Program-made: the position numbers and the translations under genes
From: Bovifimicola ammoniilytica
GTDB lineage: Bacteria > Bacillota > Clostridia > Lachnospirales > Lachnospiraceae
DNA: 64,000 nucleotides
Reading direction: 5' to 3'
Assembly: GCF_025567085.1 (NCBI RefSeq)
Contig: NZ_JAOQJN010000001.1
Coordinates: 310,001-374,000, forward strand
Notes under the pieces: generated by a model
The model's input: the letters and a program-made list of their open reading frames with translations, nothing else
The model's database searches: none
Told to the model about the DNA's origin: nothing
Shown here: one piece after another, positions 17,337 through 26,235 of the stretch
How the letters are laid out: every line of letters starts with the position of its first letter
Position numbering within the stretch: position 1 is the stretch's first letter

Positions 17337-18149
17337 ATGAAAAAGATACTATTTTTTGACATTGATGGAACTTTATATGATTTTTCAGGGCGCATGCCTG
17401 CTTCAACCATTGAAACATTAAGGCAGGCACGCGCAAATGGACACAAATTATTAATCTGTTCAGGTCGTGCAAAATACCAGATGTATCCGGAGCTTTTCAA
17501 GTTATTTGATGGAGTGATAGGTGCAACAGGAGCATATATTGAAGAGAATAATGAAGTATTGTCAGAACATTTTATGCAAAGAGAAGTGTTGCAGAGAATA
17601 GTTAAGACATCGAATTTATCAGGTGCTAAGATTGCAGCAATGACTAGATATCATATGATATTAAATGAAGAATGCAAAGACTATATATTAAACCAGCTTA
17701 GTAATTTCAGCCGTAATACGGAAATGATAAAACGAATAATGGGAGAATATGAGATTTCTGACCATTTAGAGGAACATACAGATATACAAAAAGTTTTATA
17801 CTATGGTTCGAATTGGAATATTGATGATATAGTAAAAGAACTATCAGATATATGTGACATTACAGGTTCAAGCCTGGAGCAAAAAGCACTTACAGATGGT
17901 GAGATAACCATGAAAGGAATTAATAAATCATATGGTATGAGAAAATATCTTGAATTACATGGATTATCACGCGAGGATACAATTGCCTTTGGAGATGGAC
18001 CAAATGATTTAGATATGATTGAATATGCCGGAATAGGTGTAGCTATGGGAAATGCACGACAGGAACTGAAAGATATTGCAGATTATGTAACTAAGGATAT
18101 TTCAGATAATGGAATAAAATATGCTATGGAGCATTTTGGACTGATATAA
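17337..18149 (+). CDS. HAD-superfamily Cof-type phosphatase 1
   Basis: 270 residues. Motif I F-F-D-I-D-G-T has catalytic Asp8 and Asp10, motif II is L-L-I-C-S-G-R, and motifs III/IV are M-K-G-I-N-K-S-Y-G then F-G-D-G-P-N-D-L-D-M. A C2-type cap lies between. Cof enzymes dephosphorylate small metabolites such as sugar phosphates or PLP. This and the next gene are paralogues (shared A-S-T/A-I-E-T/A-I/L-R-Q-A-R-A-N-G-H), a local duplication. Their place in the operon suggests dephosphorylation of the sugar or of the phospho-aglycone. Confidence 0.9.
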   Translation: MKKILFFDIDGTLYDFSGRMPASTIETLRQARANGHKLLICSGRAKYQMYPELFKLFDGVIGATGAYIEENNEVLSEHFMQREVLQRIVKTSNLSGAKIAAMTRYHMILNEECKDYILNQLSNFSRNTEMIKRIMGEYEISDHLEEHTDIQKVLYYGSNWNIDDIVKELSDICDITGSSLEQKALTDGEITMKGINKSYGMRKYLELHGLSREDTIAFGDGPNDLDMIEYAGIGVAMGNARQELKDIADYVTKDISDNGIKYAMEHFGLI

Positions 18150-18247
18150 AATTGCAATAAATAATAAAAATATTATGGTATGCAGCAGATTTATTTAGAA
18201 TTAGAAATAGCAAATGCAAGTCAACATGTAGTTTATGCTGCAGTTTG

Positions 18248-18255
18248 GTTTAAAC
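18248..18255. promoter_or_regulatory. Internal GTTTAAAC site before second HAD gene
   Basis: The eight-base core matches the four operators at the PTS promoter and lies 16 bases before the ATG of the next gene, overlapping the approach to its ribosome site. It could be an internal control point, although eight bases alone are weak evidence. Confidence 0.35.
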
Positions 18256-18270
18256 TAGAAAGGCATAGTT

Positions 18271-19107
18271 ATGAACACGATTATATTTATAGACGTAGAC
18301 GGAACACTTGTTAATTACGAAAATCAGATTCCGGCTTCAGCTATCGAAGCAATCAGGCAGGCGAGAGCAAATGGACATCTTGTATTCATTTGTACTGGAA
18401 GAAGCAGGGCAGAAGTATATCCTGAAATATGGGATATCGGACTTGATGGTATGATAGGCGGAAATGGAAGCTATGTAGAGTATCATAATGAAGTAATAAT
18501 GCATCAGACTATTTCCTATGAGAACTGTGTGAAAATTGTTGACTGGCTGCATACAAAAGGACTTGAATTCTATTTAGAAAGTAATAGCGGTTTATATGGA
18601 AGTGAAGAGTTCGAAACAAAGGCAGAGTCTGTTATCAGGGAATACTCAAAACGAAAGGGCAGAGAATATTCGAAACTGACAGTTAAGGATGTATTTCCTG
18701 ATATGATATTTGGTGGAGAACTATACAGAAATGATTTGAATAAAGTAAGCTATATACTTAATTCTTATCAGGATTATATAGATACTAGAAATCAGTTTAA
18801 GGATTTACAGAATGGAACCTGGGGAGGAGTAGGCGAGACAGCATTATTCGGAGACATTGGTGTCAGGGATATAACAAAAGCACATGCAATAGATGTGTTG
18901 CTTAAACATATTGGTGCAACGAAAGAACAGACGATTGCTTTTGGCGATGCAAAAATCGATATTCCAATGTTAGAATATTGTTCATACGGTGTCGCAATGG
19001 GAAATGGTGGAGATGAAATTAAAAAAGTTGCAGATTATGTGACTGATGAGGTAGATGCAGATGGATTAAAGAATGCATTTATAAAGTTGGAGTTAATAAA
19101 AGGATAA
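18271..19107 (+). CDS. HAD-superfamily Cof-type phosphatase 2
   Basis: 278 residues with I-F-I-D-V-D-G-T (Asp8, Asp10), V-F-I-C-T-G-R, T-K-A-H-A-I-D-V-L and F-G-D-A-K-I-D-I-P-M-L. In motif IV the usual G-D-G-x-N-D reads G-D-A-K-I-D, keeping the two acidic ligands. It is a paralogue of the preceding gene with a diverged cap, so it may act on a related but different phosphate ester. GAAAGG precedes the ATG. Confidence 0.88.
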   Translation: MNTIIFIDVDGTLVNYENQIPASAIEAIRQARANGHLVFICTGRSRAEVYPEIWDIGLDGMIGGNGSYVEYHNEVIMHQTISYENCVKIVDWLHTKGLEFYLESNSGLYGSEEFETKAESVIREYSKRKGREYSKLTVKDVFPDMIFGGELYRNDLNKVSYILNSYQDYIDTRNQFKDLQNGTWGGVGETALFGDIGVRDITKAHAIDVLLKHIGATKEQTIAFGDAKIDIPMLEYCSYGVAMGNGGDEIKKVADYVTDEVDADGLKNAFIKLELIKG

Positions 19108-19319
19108 GAGGTTATAGCTTTTGTCTATATATGGTAATAAGTTTTTTGAATTATACAAAAGTATATGTTAGTGGTAATATTTTTTTATCAAATTATCCTA
19201 CTAAACAGATAGGAATAATATAAAAAGAGCGGAAAATAGTATTTATGGCAAGTTGGAAATTATTTATACATATCTCCGGCAGATTATTCTTAACAAGTCG
19301 CTCAGAAAAGAGGATTACT

Positions 19320-20723
19320 ATGAAATATATACCAAAAGTTTTTAGAACATTAACAGATGAGGATTATTTAAACAGTGCAATTGAAACAGCAAATTGGTTA
19401 AAGACACTAGAAATCAAAACTGAACATGGTAAGATATGGAAAAACTTTCCAGATGAACAGAATGGTTTCGGAAGAGACATAATGTTATTTGGACCAACAA
19501 ATATATATAGCGGTTCAGCAGGAATCGGTATTTTCTTCTTAAGATTATATGAGGCAACAAAGGACGAAAAATATCTTGAAGAAGCAAAGGAAGCAGCAAA
19601 TCATATAATTTCAATTGAGACAAGTGCTAAGTGGTATGAAGATACACTTAATTCTGATATTGGTGGCGTTATTCCTGTACCGGGCTGGGCAATCGGATAT
19701 TCAAATGGTCCAATGGGACAGGCACTTTTCTTAGATGACATTTATCATGTAACAGGTGAAGAAAAATATAAAAATTATGTTATAAAGGTTGCAGATGATT
19801 TACTTGAGGCTGGTAAATATACAGAAGAGGGACTTTATTGGAGTAATGAGGAAGATGTAGTAGCAGATGGTGGTTTTGTATTCTTCCTAGTTCAGGTATA
19901 CGAACATTTTGGTGATGAGAAATATCTTGATGCTGCCAGAAAAGCAGCAGACTACATCGCAAAAGATGCTTTACCAGCAAAGAATGGTGGAAAATATTGG
20001 AAATTACTTGACCTTTCACTTATTGGCTTTGAAAAAGAAACAACATTTCCGGGCTTTTCGCATGGAACAGCAGGAACAGCTTGGATGTTTGCAATAATAT
20101 ATAAGGCAACAAAAGATGAAAGATATCTTGAGCTTGCAAGAGAGGGTGCAAAATATCTTGAGGGTATTGCAGTTGGTGATGAAGAGGCAGCACTTATTCC
20201 GTATCAGGATCATCCGGTAACGGGTCCGACAAATGATAAGTTTTATCTAGGTACATGCCATGGTCCGGCAGGACACACATTATTATTCAGAATTCTCTAC
20301 GAAATAACAGGAGAAGAAGAATATAAGGATTGGATGATTAGAATATCAAGAGGAACGATAAGAGCAGGAGCACCTGAAAGATTTTCATGGGGATTTTGGA
20401 ATGCACAGTGCCAGTGCTGTGGAACAGCCGGTATTCTTGAGCATTTTGTACATATGTATGAATTTACGGGCGAAAAGGAATTCTTAGATTATGCCAGAAG
20501 AACAGCAAGAGTTCTGATATCAGATTCATCTGTATCAGATGAAGAACCTGATAAAAGAAAATGGTATGGAGCATGGACCAGAACAATTCCTGATAAAGTT
20601 GTCAGCTATGCAGGTCTATATGTTGGTTCAGCAGGATGTGCATCAGCCTTACTCAGCTTATATGCAGTAGATAAAGCTATTAAATTGACACAGTTATTTG
20701 AATATGCGCATTTTGATTCGTAG
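19320..20723 (+). CDS. Stand-alone LanC-like (lanthionine cyclase fold) enzyme with CCG zinc motif
   Basis: I start at ATG 19320 (AGAGGA upstream), giving 467 residues. The long frame also offers 19245, without a site. Seven G-x-x-G turns occur in order, as in the seven-fold alpha/alpha barrel of LanC: S-G-S-A-G, N-G-P-M-G, D-G-G, S-H-G-T-A-G, C-H-G-P-A-G, C-C-G-T-A-G and G-S-A-G. The fourth carries the catalytic-type His. The fifth and sixth supply the zinc ligands, here Cys and Cys-Cys where most cyclases have Cys and Cys-His. Known LanC enzymes add thiols to dehydroamino acids. No precursor peptide or dehydratase is near, so the substrate here is probably a small molecule. It sits between sugar phosphatases and a cysteine-synthase-like gene. 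Confidence 0.85.
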   Translation: MKYIPKVFRTLTDEDYLNSAIETANWLKTLEIKTEHGKIWKNFPDEQNGFGRDIMLFGPTNIYSGSAGIGIFFLRLYEATKDEKYLEEAKEAANHIISIETSAKWYEDTLNSDIGGVIPVPGWAIGYSNGPMGQALFLDDIYHVTGEEKYKNYVIKVADDLLEAGKYTEEGLYWSNEEDVVADGGFVFFLVQVYEHFGDEKYLDAARKAADYIAKDALPAKNGGKYWKLLDLSLIGFEKETTFPGFSHGTAGTAWMFAIIYKATKDERYLELAREGAKYLEGIAVGDEEAALIPYQDHPVTGPTNDKFYLGTCHGPAGHTLLFRILYEITGEEEYKDWMIRISRGTIRAGAPERFSWGFWNAQCQCCGTAGILEHFVHMYEFTGEKEFLDYARRTARVLISDSSVSDEEPDKRKWYGAWTRTIPDKVVSYAGLYVGSAGCASALLSLYAVDKAIKLTQLFEYAHFDS

Positions 20724-20735
20724 GAGGTATGTAAA

Positions 20736-21725
20736 ATGAGTGAAAATATAGTATATAAATCAATTGCAGAGCTTGTTGGAAACACACCATTAGTTGAAAT
20801 AGGTAATTACAATAAGAAGAATAATCCAAATGCGACTATTCTTGCTAAACTTGAATATTTCAATCCATCAGGTTCAGTTAAGGATCGTGCAGCAATTGCA
20901 ATGATTCTTGAAGCTGAAAAGGCGGGAAGAATTAAACCAGGCGATACAATTATTGACTTTACAAGCGGAAACACAGGTATTGCACTTGCAGCATATGCAA
21001 ATGCACTTGGATATAAATTTGCGGTTGTATTACAGCCAGGAGTGTCTGAGGAAAGGACACAGATTCTTAAGGCTTATGGTGCTATTTTTCTGGAATTTAA
21101 AGATATTCCGGGAGTTGTTGAACTCATACAGAGTGAGGGACTTGTATTTGAAAAATTCTATGCACTTATTCAGAAGTATGCAGATGAGCATGGTTATTAC
21201 TACATAAATCAGGGAAGAAATCCTGAGAATCCATTAGCTCATTATAGAACTACAGGTCCGGAGATATGGGAGGCAACAGGCGGAAAAGTAGATTATCTGG
21301 TAGTTCTTGCAGGAACAGGTGGTTCTATTGTTGGTATTGGAAAATATCTTAAAGAAAAGAATAAGGACCTGAAAATAATTGGTGTCCAGCCGGCAAAGGA
21401 ATCTTTGAAAGATGCAAAACATCCTGAAAAGAATACAATTGATGGCGTTTTAGCATTTCATAATGTTCCTAAGGAAAAAGAAATATTATATTTTAAAGAA
21501 TTTGATGTAACATATGATGAATGTCTTGAAGTCAACGCAGATGATGCATATGAAACAGGAAGAGAATTAGTTAAGTCAGATGGAATCTTTCTTGGACAGT
21601 CAGCAGCGGCTGCAATCAACGCAGCATCAGTTATTGCTAACAGAGAAGAAGCAAAAGGAAAAACAATAGTTGCAATATGTGCTGATAATGCATTCAAATA
21701 TTTATCAACAAATATATATAAGTAA
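20736..21725 (+). CDS. Cysteine-synthase-like PLP enzyme (CysK/CBS family)
   Basis: 329 residues of fold-type II PLP enzyme. V-G-N-T-P-L-V-E opens it, the PLP lysine is in P-S-G-S-V-K-D-R-A-A, the substrate loop is T-S-G-N-T-G-I-A and the phosphate loop is G-T-G-G-S-I-V-G-I. The family makes cysteine from O-acetylserine plus sulfide, or runs related beta-replacements and eliminations. Being 12 bases after the LanC-like gene, it probably works on the same thiol or dehydroalanine chemistry. A normal housekeeping role cannot be excluded. AGGAGG precedes the ATG. Confidence 0.88.
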   Translation: MSENIVYKSIAELVGNTPLVEIGNYNKKNNPNATILAKLEYFNPSGSVKDRAAIAMILEAEKAGRIKPGDTIIDFTSGNTGIALAAYANALGYKFAVVLQPGVSEERTQILKAYGAIFLEFKDIPGVVELIQSEGLVFEKFYALIQKYADEHGYYYINQGRNPENPLAHYRTTGPEIWEATGGKVDYLVVLAGTGGSIVGIGKYLKEKNKDLKIIGVQPAKESLKDAKHPEKNTIDGVLAFHNVPKEKEILYFKEFDVTYDECLEVNADDAYETGRELVKSDGIFLGQSAAAAINAASVIANREEAKGKTIVAICADNAFKYLSTNIYK

Positions 21726-21751
21726 TCAAAAGTATTTCAGAGGTAAGATAT

Positions 21752-22108
21752 ATGAGTAAATTGACAGAAAAACAGAATGTGGTAAAAGTATATAACATAG
21801 ATGATAATAGCAGAGATTATAATCTGAAAGACATAGAGGCAGATGAAAGATTTACACAGACAACTAAGGAATTCTTTATAACAATGGTTGTATACATAGC
21901 TTTTGCAGCACTTATGATTGGAAATCTTCTATTATTAAATGGAAACAAGAGTCTGGTACTTGGCTTTCCACTTTGGATATTTAACGAAATAATAATTATT
22001 ATTGGATTTGTAGCAGCAGTAATTATTTTGGCTACATATGTTTATAAGGATATGGATATCACACCAAATGGTGTCATCTATAAGACAGAAGAAAAGGAGG
22101 ATAAGTAA
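21752..22108 (+). CDS. YhdT/DUF997-like small membrane subunit
   Basis: 118 residues with a soluble N-terminus and two TM helices (~45-67 and ~75-97). The pattern D-E-R-F-x-x-T-x-K-E-F, then L-G-F-P-L-W-I-F and Y-K-D-M-D-I, resembles YhdT, the small protein encoded with PanF-type sodium symporters. Its stop touches the symporter start, so the two are translationally coupled. Confidence 0.65.
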   Translation: MSKLTEKQNVVKVYNIDDNSRDYNLKDIEADERFTQTTKEFFITMVVYIAFAALMIGNLLLLNGNKSLVLGFPLWIFNEIIIIIGFVAAVIILATYVYKDMDITPNGVIYKTEEKEDK

Positions 22109-23602
22109 ATGGATATCAGTTCAACAAAAAGACTTATAATAATTTCGGTATTTGCAATATATACGGCAGCTTTACTTATCTATAGTATTGTTACAAGAAA
22201 GTCTATGAAAAATGGAAAAGGAGATTATCTTTCGAAATTTTACACAGGTGGCAGAAGTGGTGGAATAATCATAACCGCAATGATGGTTTCAGCAGGAGTT
22301 GCAGGTGCTGGTGTATTTATGGGAGTTCCAGGCTTTACCTATACATTTGGTGCTACATGGATGGTTTGCTGTTTCTTTTCGATAGGTTCCAATCTTATGG
22401 TGCTTGGATTACTTGGTAAAAGAGTCGGTATCGTAGCCAGAAGAACAAATTCTAAAACATTTATCGAATTATTTATGAATAGATACAATTATAGCAAGAT
22501 TTTAGGTCTTATCTGTGGAATAGCAACATTATTTTTCCTTGGAGGTTTTGCTGTTTCTACAATTACAGGTGGTGGAAGAATATTCCAGATACTTACGGGA
22601 CAGGATTATAGAATTGGTCTTGCGATATTTACGACTTTAGTTATACTTGCAGCACTTACAGGCGGTATCAAAGGCATAGCCAGTGCAATGGTTATACAGG
22701 GTATCATAATGACGATTTCGGTTCTTGTGTTATTTATCGCTGGTGTAAATAGTACAGGTCTGTCATATACAGAAACTATTCAGTCACTTATGGAGAGCAA
22801 TCCGAAATGGTTCCTGCTAGGTCCAAATGCATTGCAGACAACTATTTCATATGCAATCCTTTGGGGAATTACAACATTTACACTTCCACATGTAACAATG
22901 ACAGCACTTACATACAAAGATACAAAGACACTTCACAGAGCGATAAAGATTGGAACAGTTGTTGTGGCAATTTGGTTATTAGGATTAAATGGCTTATGCT
23001 TTATTACAAAATATACATTTGCTGACGGAACTTTAGCAACAGCCGATTTGGCAATCCCTGCATTAGCTGTAAAAGTAATGCCTGCGTGGGCAGCAGGACT
23101 TGTACTTGCAGGTGTAAGTGGCGCTGTTCAGTCATCAATGGGTGGTATGGTTGTATCACTTGCAGGAACAGTTGTCAGTGATATATATAAGAACATATTT
23201 AATAAAGATGCGAAAACAGAGACGATTAAGAAACTCAATGTTGCGGCAATCATTGTTGTATCAATTGTTATTTTCTTATTAGCATGTAATCCACCACAGC
23301 TACTTGCTAAACTCATTACTTATTCAACAGGCGGACTTACAGTAGTATTTTTCCATACAGTATTACTTGGATTATTCTGGAAACGTGCAAATGAATATGG
23401 TGCTGTTACAGGAATAATCAGTGGTATAGCGTTGTATGTATTGATAGATAAAGGAATTCTTCCAATCTCACTTGGTTTCAATGCATGTATAATGGCAACA
23501 CTTTTAGCTACTTTAATTGCTGTTGTGGTAAGCTTTGTTACACCAAAGACACCGTATGGAATTATTAAAACCTGGTTTGGTAAAGTTGAATATAACGATT
23601 GA
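22109..23602 (+). CDS. Sodium:solute symporter, SSS family (PanF-like)
   Basis: 497 residues with about 13 TM helices. The SSS sodium-site region is visible as F-Y-T-G-G-R-S-G-G near 42, G-V-F-M-G-V-P-G-F near 70, and G-A-V-Q-S-S-M-G-G-M near 337. PanF imports pantothenate; other members carry proline, sialic acid or galactosides. As the last gene of the PTS/LanC operon it gives a second uptake route, perhaps for the unglycosylated form of the compound the PTS imports as its glucoside. Confidence 0.9.
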   Translation: MDISSTKRLIIISVFAIYTAALLIYSIVTRKSMKNGKGDYLSKFYTGGRSGGIIITAMMVSAGVAGAGVFMGVPGFTYTFGATWMVCCFFSIGSNLMVLGLLGKRVGIVARRTNSKTFIELFMNRYNYSKILGLICGIATLFFLGGFAVSTITGGGRIFQILTGQDYRIGLAIFTTLVILAALTGGIKGIASAMVIQGIIMTISVLVLFIAGVNSTGLSYTETIQSLMESNPKWFLLGPNALQTTISYAILWGITTFTLPHVTMTALTYKDTKTLHRAIKIGTVVVAIWLLGLNGLCFITKYTFADGTLATADLAIPALAVKVMPAWAAGLVLAGVSGAVQSSMGGMVVSLAGTVVSDIYKNIFNKDAKTETIKKLNVAAIIVVSIVIFLLACNPPQLLAKLITYSTGGLTVVFFHTVLLGLFWKRANEYGAVTGIISGIALYVLIDKGILPISLGFNACIMATLLATLIAVVVSFVTPKTPYGIIKTWFGKVEYND

Positions 23603-23621
23603 GGCAGACTATATGAAGAAA

Positions 23622-23651
23622 ATAGAAGTCAGGATATGGCTTCTATTTTTT
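23622..23651 (+). terminator. Terminator of the PTS/LanC/SSS operon
   Basis: ATAGAAG pairs with CTTCTAT and is followed by six T. It lies 20 bases after the symporter stop and closes the operon. Confidence 0.75.
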
Positions 23652-23730
23652 GTGTTATGGGAAAGAAAATAACTTGACAAAACACACCAGCCTATGTATT
23701 ATGATAAAAACTCAATGAGGTTTACATAAA

Positions 23731-24009
23731 ATGATAACAGATGCAATTTACAGGGAAACTAAGGCAAAGTTTGAAGCAAGAAAATCAGAGGGCTGCATAG
23801 CGGTCGAAATGGAGCTTGCAGGCGTTCAGGCTGTATGCGATTACTATGGCTGGAACTTGTATGATTTTCTGGTGACCGGAGATGTTCTTGATAAGGCAGT
23901 TTACGATATCTCAGGTCTTGCAAATGCTAATCATAATATGGATAAATTATATATTGCCATTGAGATGCAAGGAGAATTTAAGGTACTTGATAAATACATT
24001 CATTATTAA
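23731..24009 (+). pseudogene. Nucleoside phosphorylase, C-terminal fragment
   Basis: The 92-residue frame reads T-D-A-I-Y-R-E-T near the start, then C-I-A-V-E-M-E-L-A-G-V-Q-A, the ribose-binding Met-Glu motif of uridine/purine phosphorylases, and F-L-V-T-G-D-V-L-D. A complete enzyme has ~250-290 residues, so two thirds are missing. It has an ATG and a weak GAGG upstream, so a short peptide may be made, but the phosphate and base sites are absent. It is very likely a deletion relic. Confidence 0.75.
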
Positions 24010-24029
24010 AATAACCGAAAGGACCCCCT

Positions 24030-24545
24030 ATGGAATACATACACGTTAATCATCTATTTGCCCCGGTATTTAATGCCGATTCAGAGATTTTAATATTAGG
24101 TTCATTTCCATCTGTGAAATCAAGAGAGCAGAATTTCTATTATGGTCATCCACAGAACCGGTTCTGGAAGCTTTTGCCAAGAATCTATGGTAAAATGGAC
24201 ATAAAACTTGAGACAATAGATGAGAAGAAAGAATTTCTTTTAGAAAATCATATTGCATTATGGGATGTAATTAAGTCCTGTGATATAAAAGGCTCGTCAG
24301 ACAGCTCGATAAGAAATATAGAAGTGAACAATTTAGATATAATTATCAAGAAATCAAATATTAATAAAATAATTTTAAATGGTGGAAAAGCATACGAATT
24401 ATATACAAGATTCTTTGGCGATAAAAATATGCCTTCCGCTGTTAAATTGCCATCAACAAGTCCTGCAAATGCGGCTTGGACTATGGAGAAACTAGAGTCT
24501 GTCTGGAAACCTGAACTTCTTATGAAAACCAAATACCACTTATGA
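24030..24545 (+). CDS. DNA-deoxyinosine (hypoxanthine) glycosylase, UDG superfamily
   Basis: 171 residues. Motif 1 is L-G-S-F-P-S-V-K-S-R with N-F-Y-Y-G-H-P-Q-N-R-F-W, and motif 2 is P-S-T-S-P-A-N-A near the end. This is the pattern of the hypoxanthine-DNA glycosylase branch of the uracil-DNA glycosylase fold. It removes deaminated adenine from DNA to start base excision repair. AAAGGA precedes the ATG and the length is normal. Confidence 0.88.
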   Translation: MEYIHVNHLFAPVFNADSEILILGSFPSVKSREQNFYYGHPQNRFWKLLPRIYGKMDIKLETIDEKKEFLLENHIALWDVIKSCDIKGSSDSSIRNIEVNNLDIIIKKSNINKIILNGGKAYELYTRFFGDKNMPSAVKLPSTSPANAAWTMEKLESVWKPELLMKTKYHL

Positions 24546-24715
24546 TAAGTCATAAAGCATTTATAAAAAGAATTAAGGAAATTAGATTAATGGACGATGC
24601 TTTTATGAGTAGGGTTTTTGAAGATAATATTGAGGTACAACGTGCAGATAAAGGTGCCTGTGAGAAACGTGCACGATATGTTCTGGACTTTCAATTGAAG
24701 AAGTTAAGAAATTAG
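24542..24715 (+). pseudogene. Rpn/PDDEXK-type transposase remnant with internal deletion
   Basis: A 57-residue frame overlaps the previous stop (ATGA). It reads R-L-M-D-D-A-F-M-S-R-V-F-E-D-N-I-E, the usual N-terminal signature of Rpn-like PD-(D/E)XK proteins, then jumps to V-Q-R-A-D-K-G-A-C-E-K-R-A-R-Y, which belongs further into the nuclease domain. The catalytic Asp-Glu-x-Lys part is lost. It is a deletion scar, not an active gene. Confidence 0.6.
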
Positions 24716-24757
24716 CAGAAACCCAATTAGCTTATAAGTAATGCATATAAGAGTGAT

Positions 24758-24793
24758 AAAAGGACAGTTATGATTTTATATAACTGTCCTTTT
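24758..24793. terminator. Bidirectional terminator
   Basis: AAAAGGACAGTTAT and ATAACTGTCCTTTT form a perfect 14-bp stem. A and T runs on the two sides let it work both ways. It separates the glycosylase side from the convergent antiporter gene. Confidence 0.9.
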
Positions 24794-24818
24794 ACTGTAA
24801 TTTCTAACAAACTGTGAA

Positions 24819-26033
24819 TTATTTACATACACCTGCATCTGATTGTGACAAAAACTTCTTATATGTCATATCCATTCCAATTGCTCCAAGCGGTGCAGTA
24901 ATAAGGATTGCCAAAACAGCAACGGATAAAACAATCTGTCCGCAAGGAAGTCCAAGAGCCAGAGGCACAGAACCGATGGCAGCCTGAACAGTTGCTTTAG
25001 GCATATATGCGATTACACAGAATAATCGTTCCTTTAGTGTAAGTTCAGTACCTAGCAGGCATATAGAGACACCGATTGAACGGAAAATCAACGCAATAAA
25101 AATCATTAGAATTGCAGCAATTCCGGCATCGAGTGTATATCTGATATTTACGGCAGCACCGACAAGAACGAATAAGATTACTTCGGCAGCAATCCAGAGT
25201 TTACCGAATTTTTCAGAGAGACGTTTTGAAACTGCGTCTATACTTTTGATTTTGATAACACAGGCCATACTTACGACAGCAAGAAGTCCGGATACGGAGA
25301 TTGTACCTTTAAGCCACGTTTCTATTGACATAAGTAGAAATGAAAAACCAAGTATAATTATGACTTTCATACTGTTTCTTACAAAATGTTTGTAAGCATA
25401 TGCTGTTTCAAAGAATATACTTAAGATGAAGCCTGTAATTGCACCGAGCAGTATTCCGAGAATTATTGAAACAGGAATATTAAGAAAGTCACTAATATGT
25501 GCGTGACCGCCCTGTGCCATACTTACAAATGTTGAGAATAGAACGATTACGAAAATGTCATCACAAGATGCACCTGCCATAATTAATTGAGGTATACTCT
25601 TATCCGTTCCATATTTTGAATCAATAAGCTGGACCATTCTTGGGATTACGACCGCAGGAGAGACAGCACCTAAAACAGCACCCATAACAGCAGCCTCAAT
25701 TCTTGTTACACCCAGAATATATGGTGCAAATATGAAAAATGCAAGAATTTCAAAGCTTGCAGGCACGAAAGACATCATAATTGCCGGTCTGCCGACTTTT
25801 TTTAAATCACTTAGATTAAGTGATAATCCGGCTTTAAGTAGAATTATAATTAAAGCTATCTGGCGTAATTCTGAAGAAATTGAGAGAATTGACGGGTCGA
25901 GCAGGTCAAGGACATATGGACCTAATACAATTCCTGTGACTAACATTCCTATAATACGTGGTAATTTCAGACATTGACAGATAGCTGCCATAGATAGTCC
26001 GATTAAGAAAATAAATGCAAGCGATGTTAACAT
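24819..26033 (-). CDS. Cation:proton antiporter (CPA family), likely fluoride-induced
   Basis: From ATG 26033 (AGAGG upstream) there are 404 residues with ~12 TM helices. Typical CPA phrases are L-P-R-I-I-G-M-L-V-T-G-I-V-L-G-P, L-L-K-A-G-L-S-L and the unwound-helix stretch M-A-G-A-S-C-D-D-I-F, where the Asp-Asp pair carries cations and protons. A plausible fluoride riboswitch precedes it. Sodium/proton antiporters are an established minor class of genes under fluoride control. It may therefore expel fluoride directly or counter the acid/cation stress that fluoride causes. Which of these is inference. Confidence 0.9.
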   Translation of the reverse strand: MLTSLAFIFLIGLSMAAICQCLKLPRIIGMLVTGIVLGPYVLDLLDPSILSISSELRQIALIIILLKAGLSLNLSDLKKVGRPAIMMSFVPASFEILAFFIFAPYILGVTRIEAAVMGAVLGAVSPAVVIPRMVQLIDSKYGTDKSIPQLIMAGASCDDIFVIVLFSTFVSMAQGGHAHISDFLNIPVSIILGILLGAITGFILSIFFETAYAYKHFVRNSMKVIIILGFSFLLMSIETWLKGTISVSGLLAVVSMACVIKIKSIDAVSKRLSEKFGKLWIAAEVILFVLVGAAVNIRYTLDAGIAAILMIFIALIFRSIGVSICLLGTELTLKERLFCVIAYMPKATVQAAIGSVPLALGLPCGQIVLSVAVLAILITAPLGAIGMDMTYKKFLSQSDAGVCK

Positions 26034-26130
26034 ATAGACCTCTTTTCTAAATACTAATTTTAATATAATATGGATACAAACCTGATGACATAAGAAAGTA
26101 TATTGCTTTGCGACATTTTCACTATACATC

Positions 26131-26188
26131 AAAAAAGCTGATGATATCTGTAAATTAATAATAAAATTAATTACAGAAGTCATCAGCT
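26131..26188 (-). terminator. Riboswitch-controlled intrinsic terminator
   Basis: On the minus strand AGCTGATGA...TCTGTAA pairs with TTACAGA...TCATCAGCT in a long hairpin followed by six T. The left arm includes the 3' part of the fluoride aptamer, so ligand-bound aptamer and terminator exclude each other. No gene lies upstream on this strand, so the terminator makes sense only as an attenuator. Confidence 0.85.
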
Positions 26189-26229
26189 AATAAGCGGTTC
26201 TGGTTATCCAAGGGAGAACTTCATTCCCA
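26172..26229 (-). promoter_or_regulatory. Fluoride riboswitch (crcB motif) aptamer
   Basis: On the minus strand the RNA reads GGGAAUGAAGUUCUCCC, then AACCGC and GCUGAUGACUUCU. This fits the crcB consensus: a GG..GAUG..GUUC..CC stem-loop, the AACCGC segment and the GCUGAUGAC..CU end. The loop GAAGU can form the pseudoknot with ACUUC. It starts at the predicted transcription start and overlaps a terminator. Fluoride binding should stop the terminator and switch the antiporter on. Confidence 0.88.
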
Positions 26230-26235
26230 AGTGGT

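Noticed and set aside
19320..20723. A lanthipeptide biosynthesis cluster around the LanC-like gene
   Set aside because: No precursor peptide, LanB/LanM dehydratase, protease or dedicated exporter is present in the neighbourhood.
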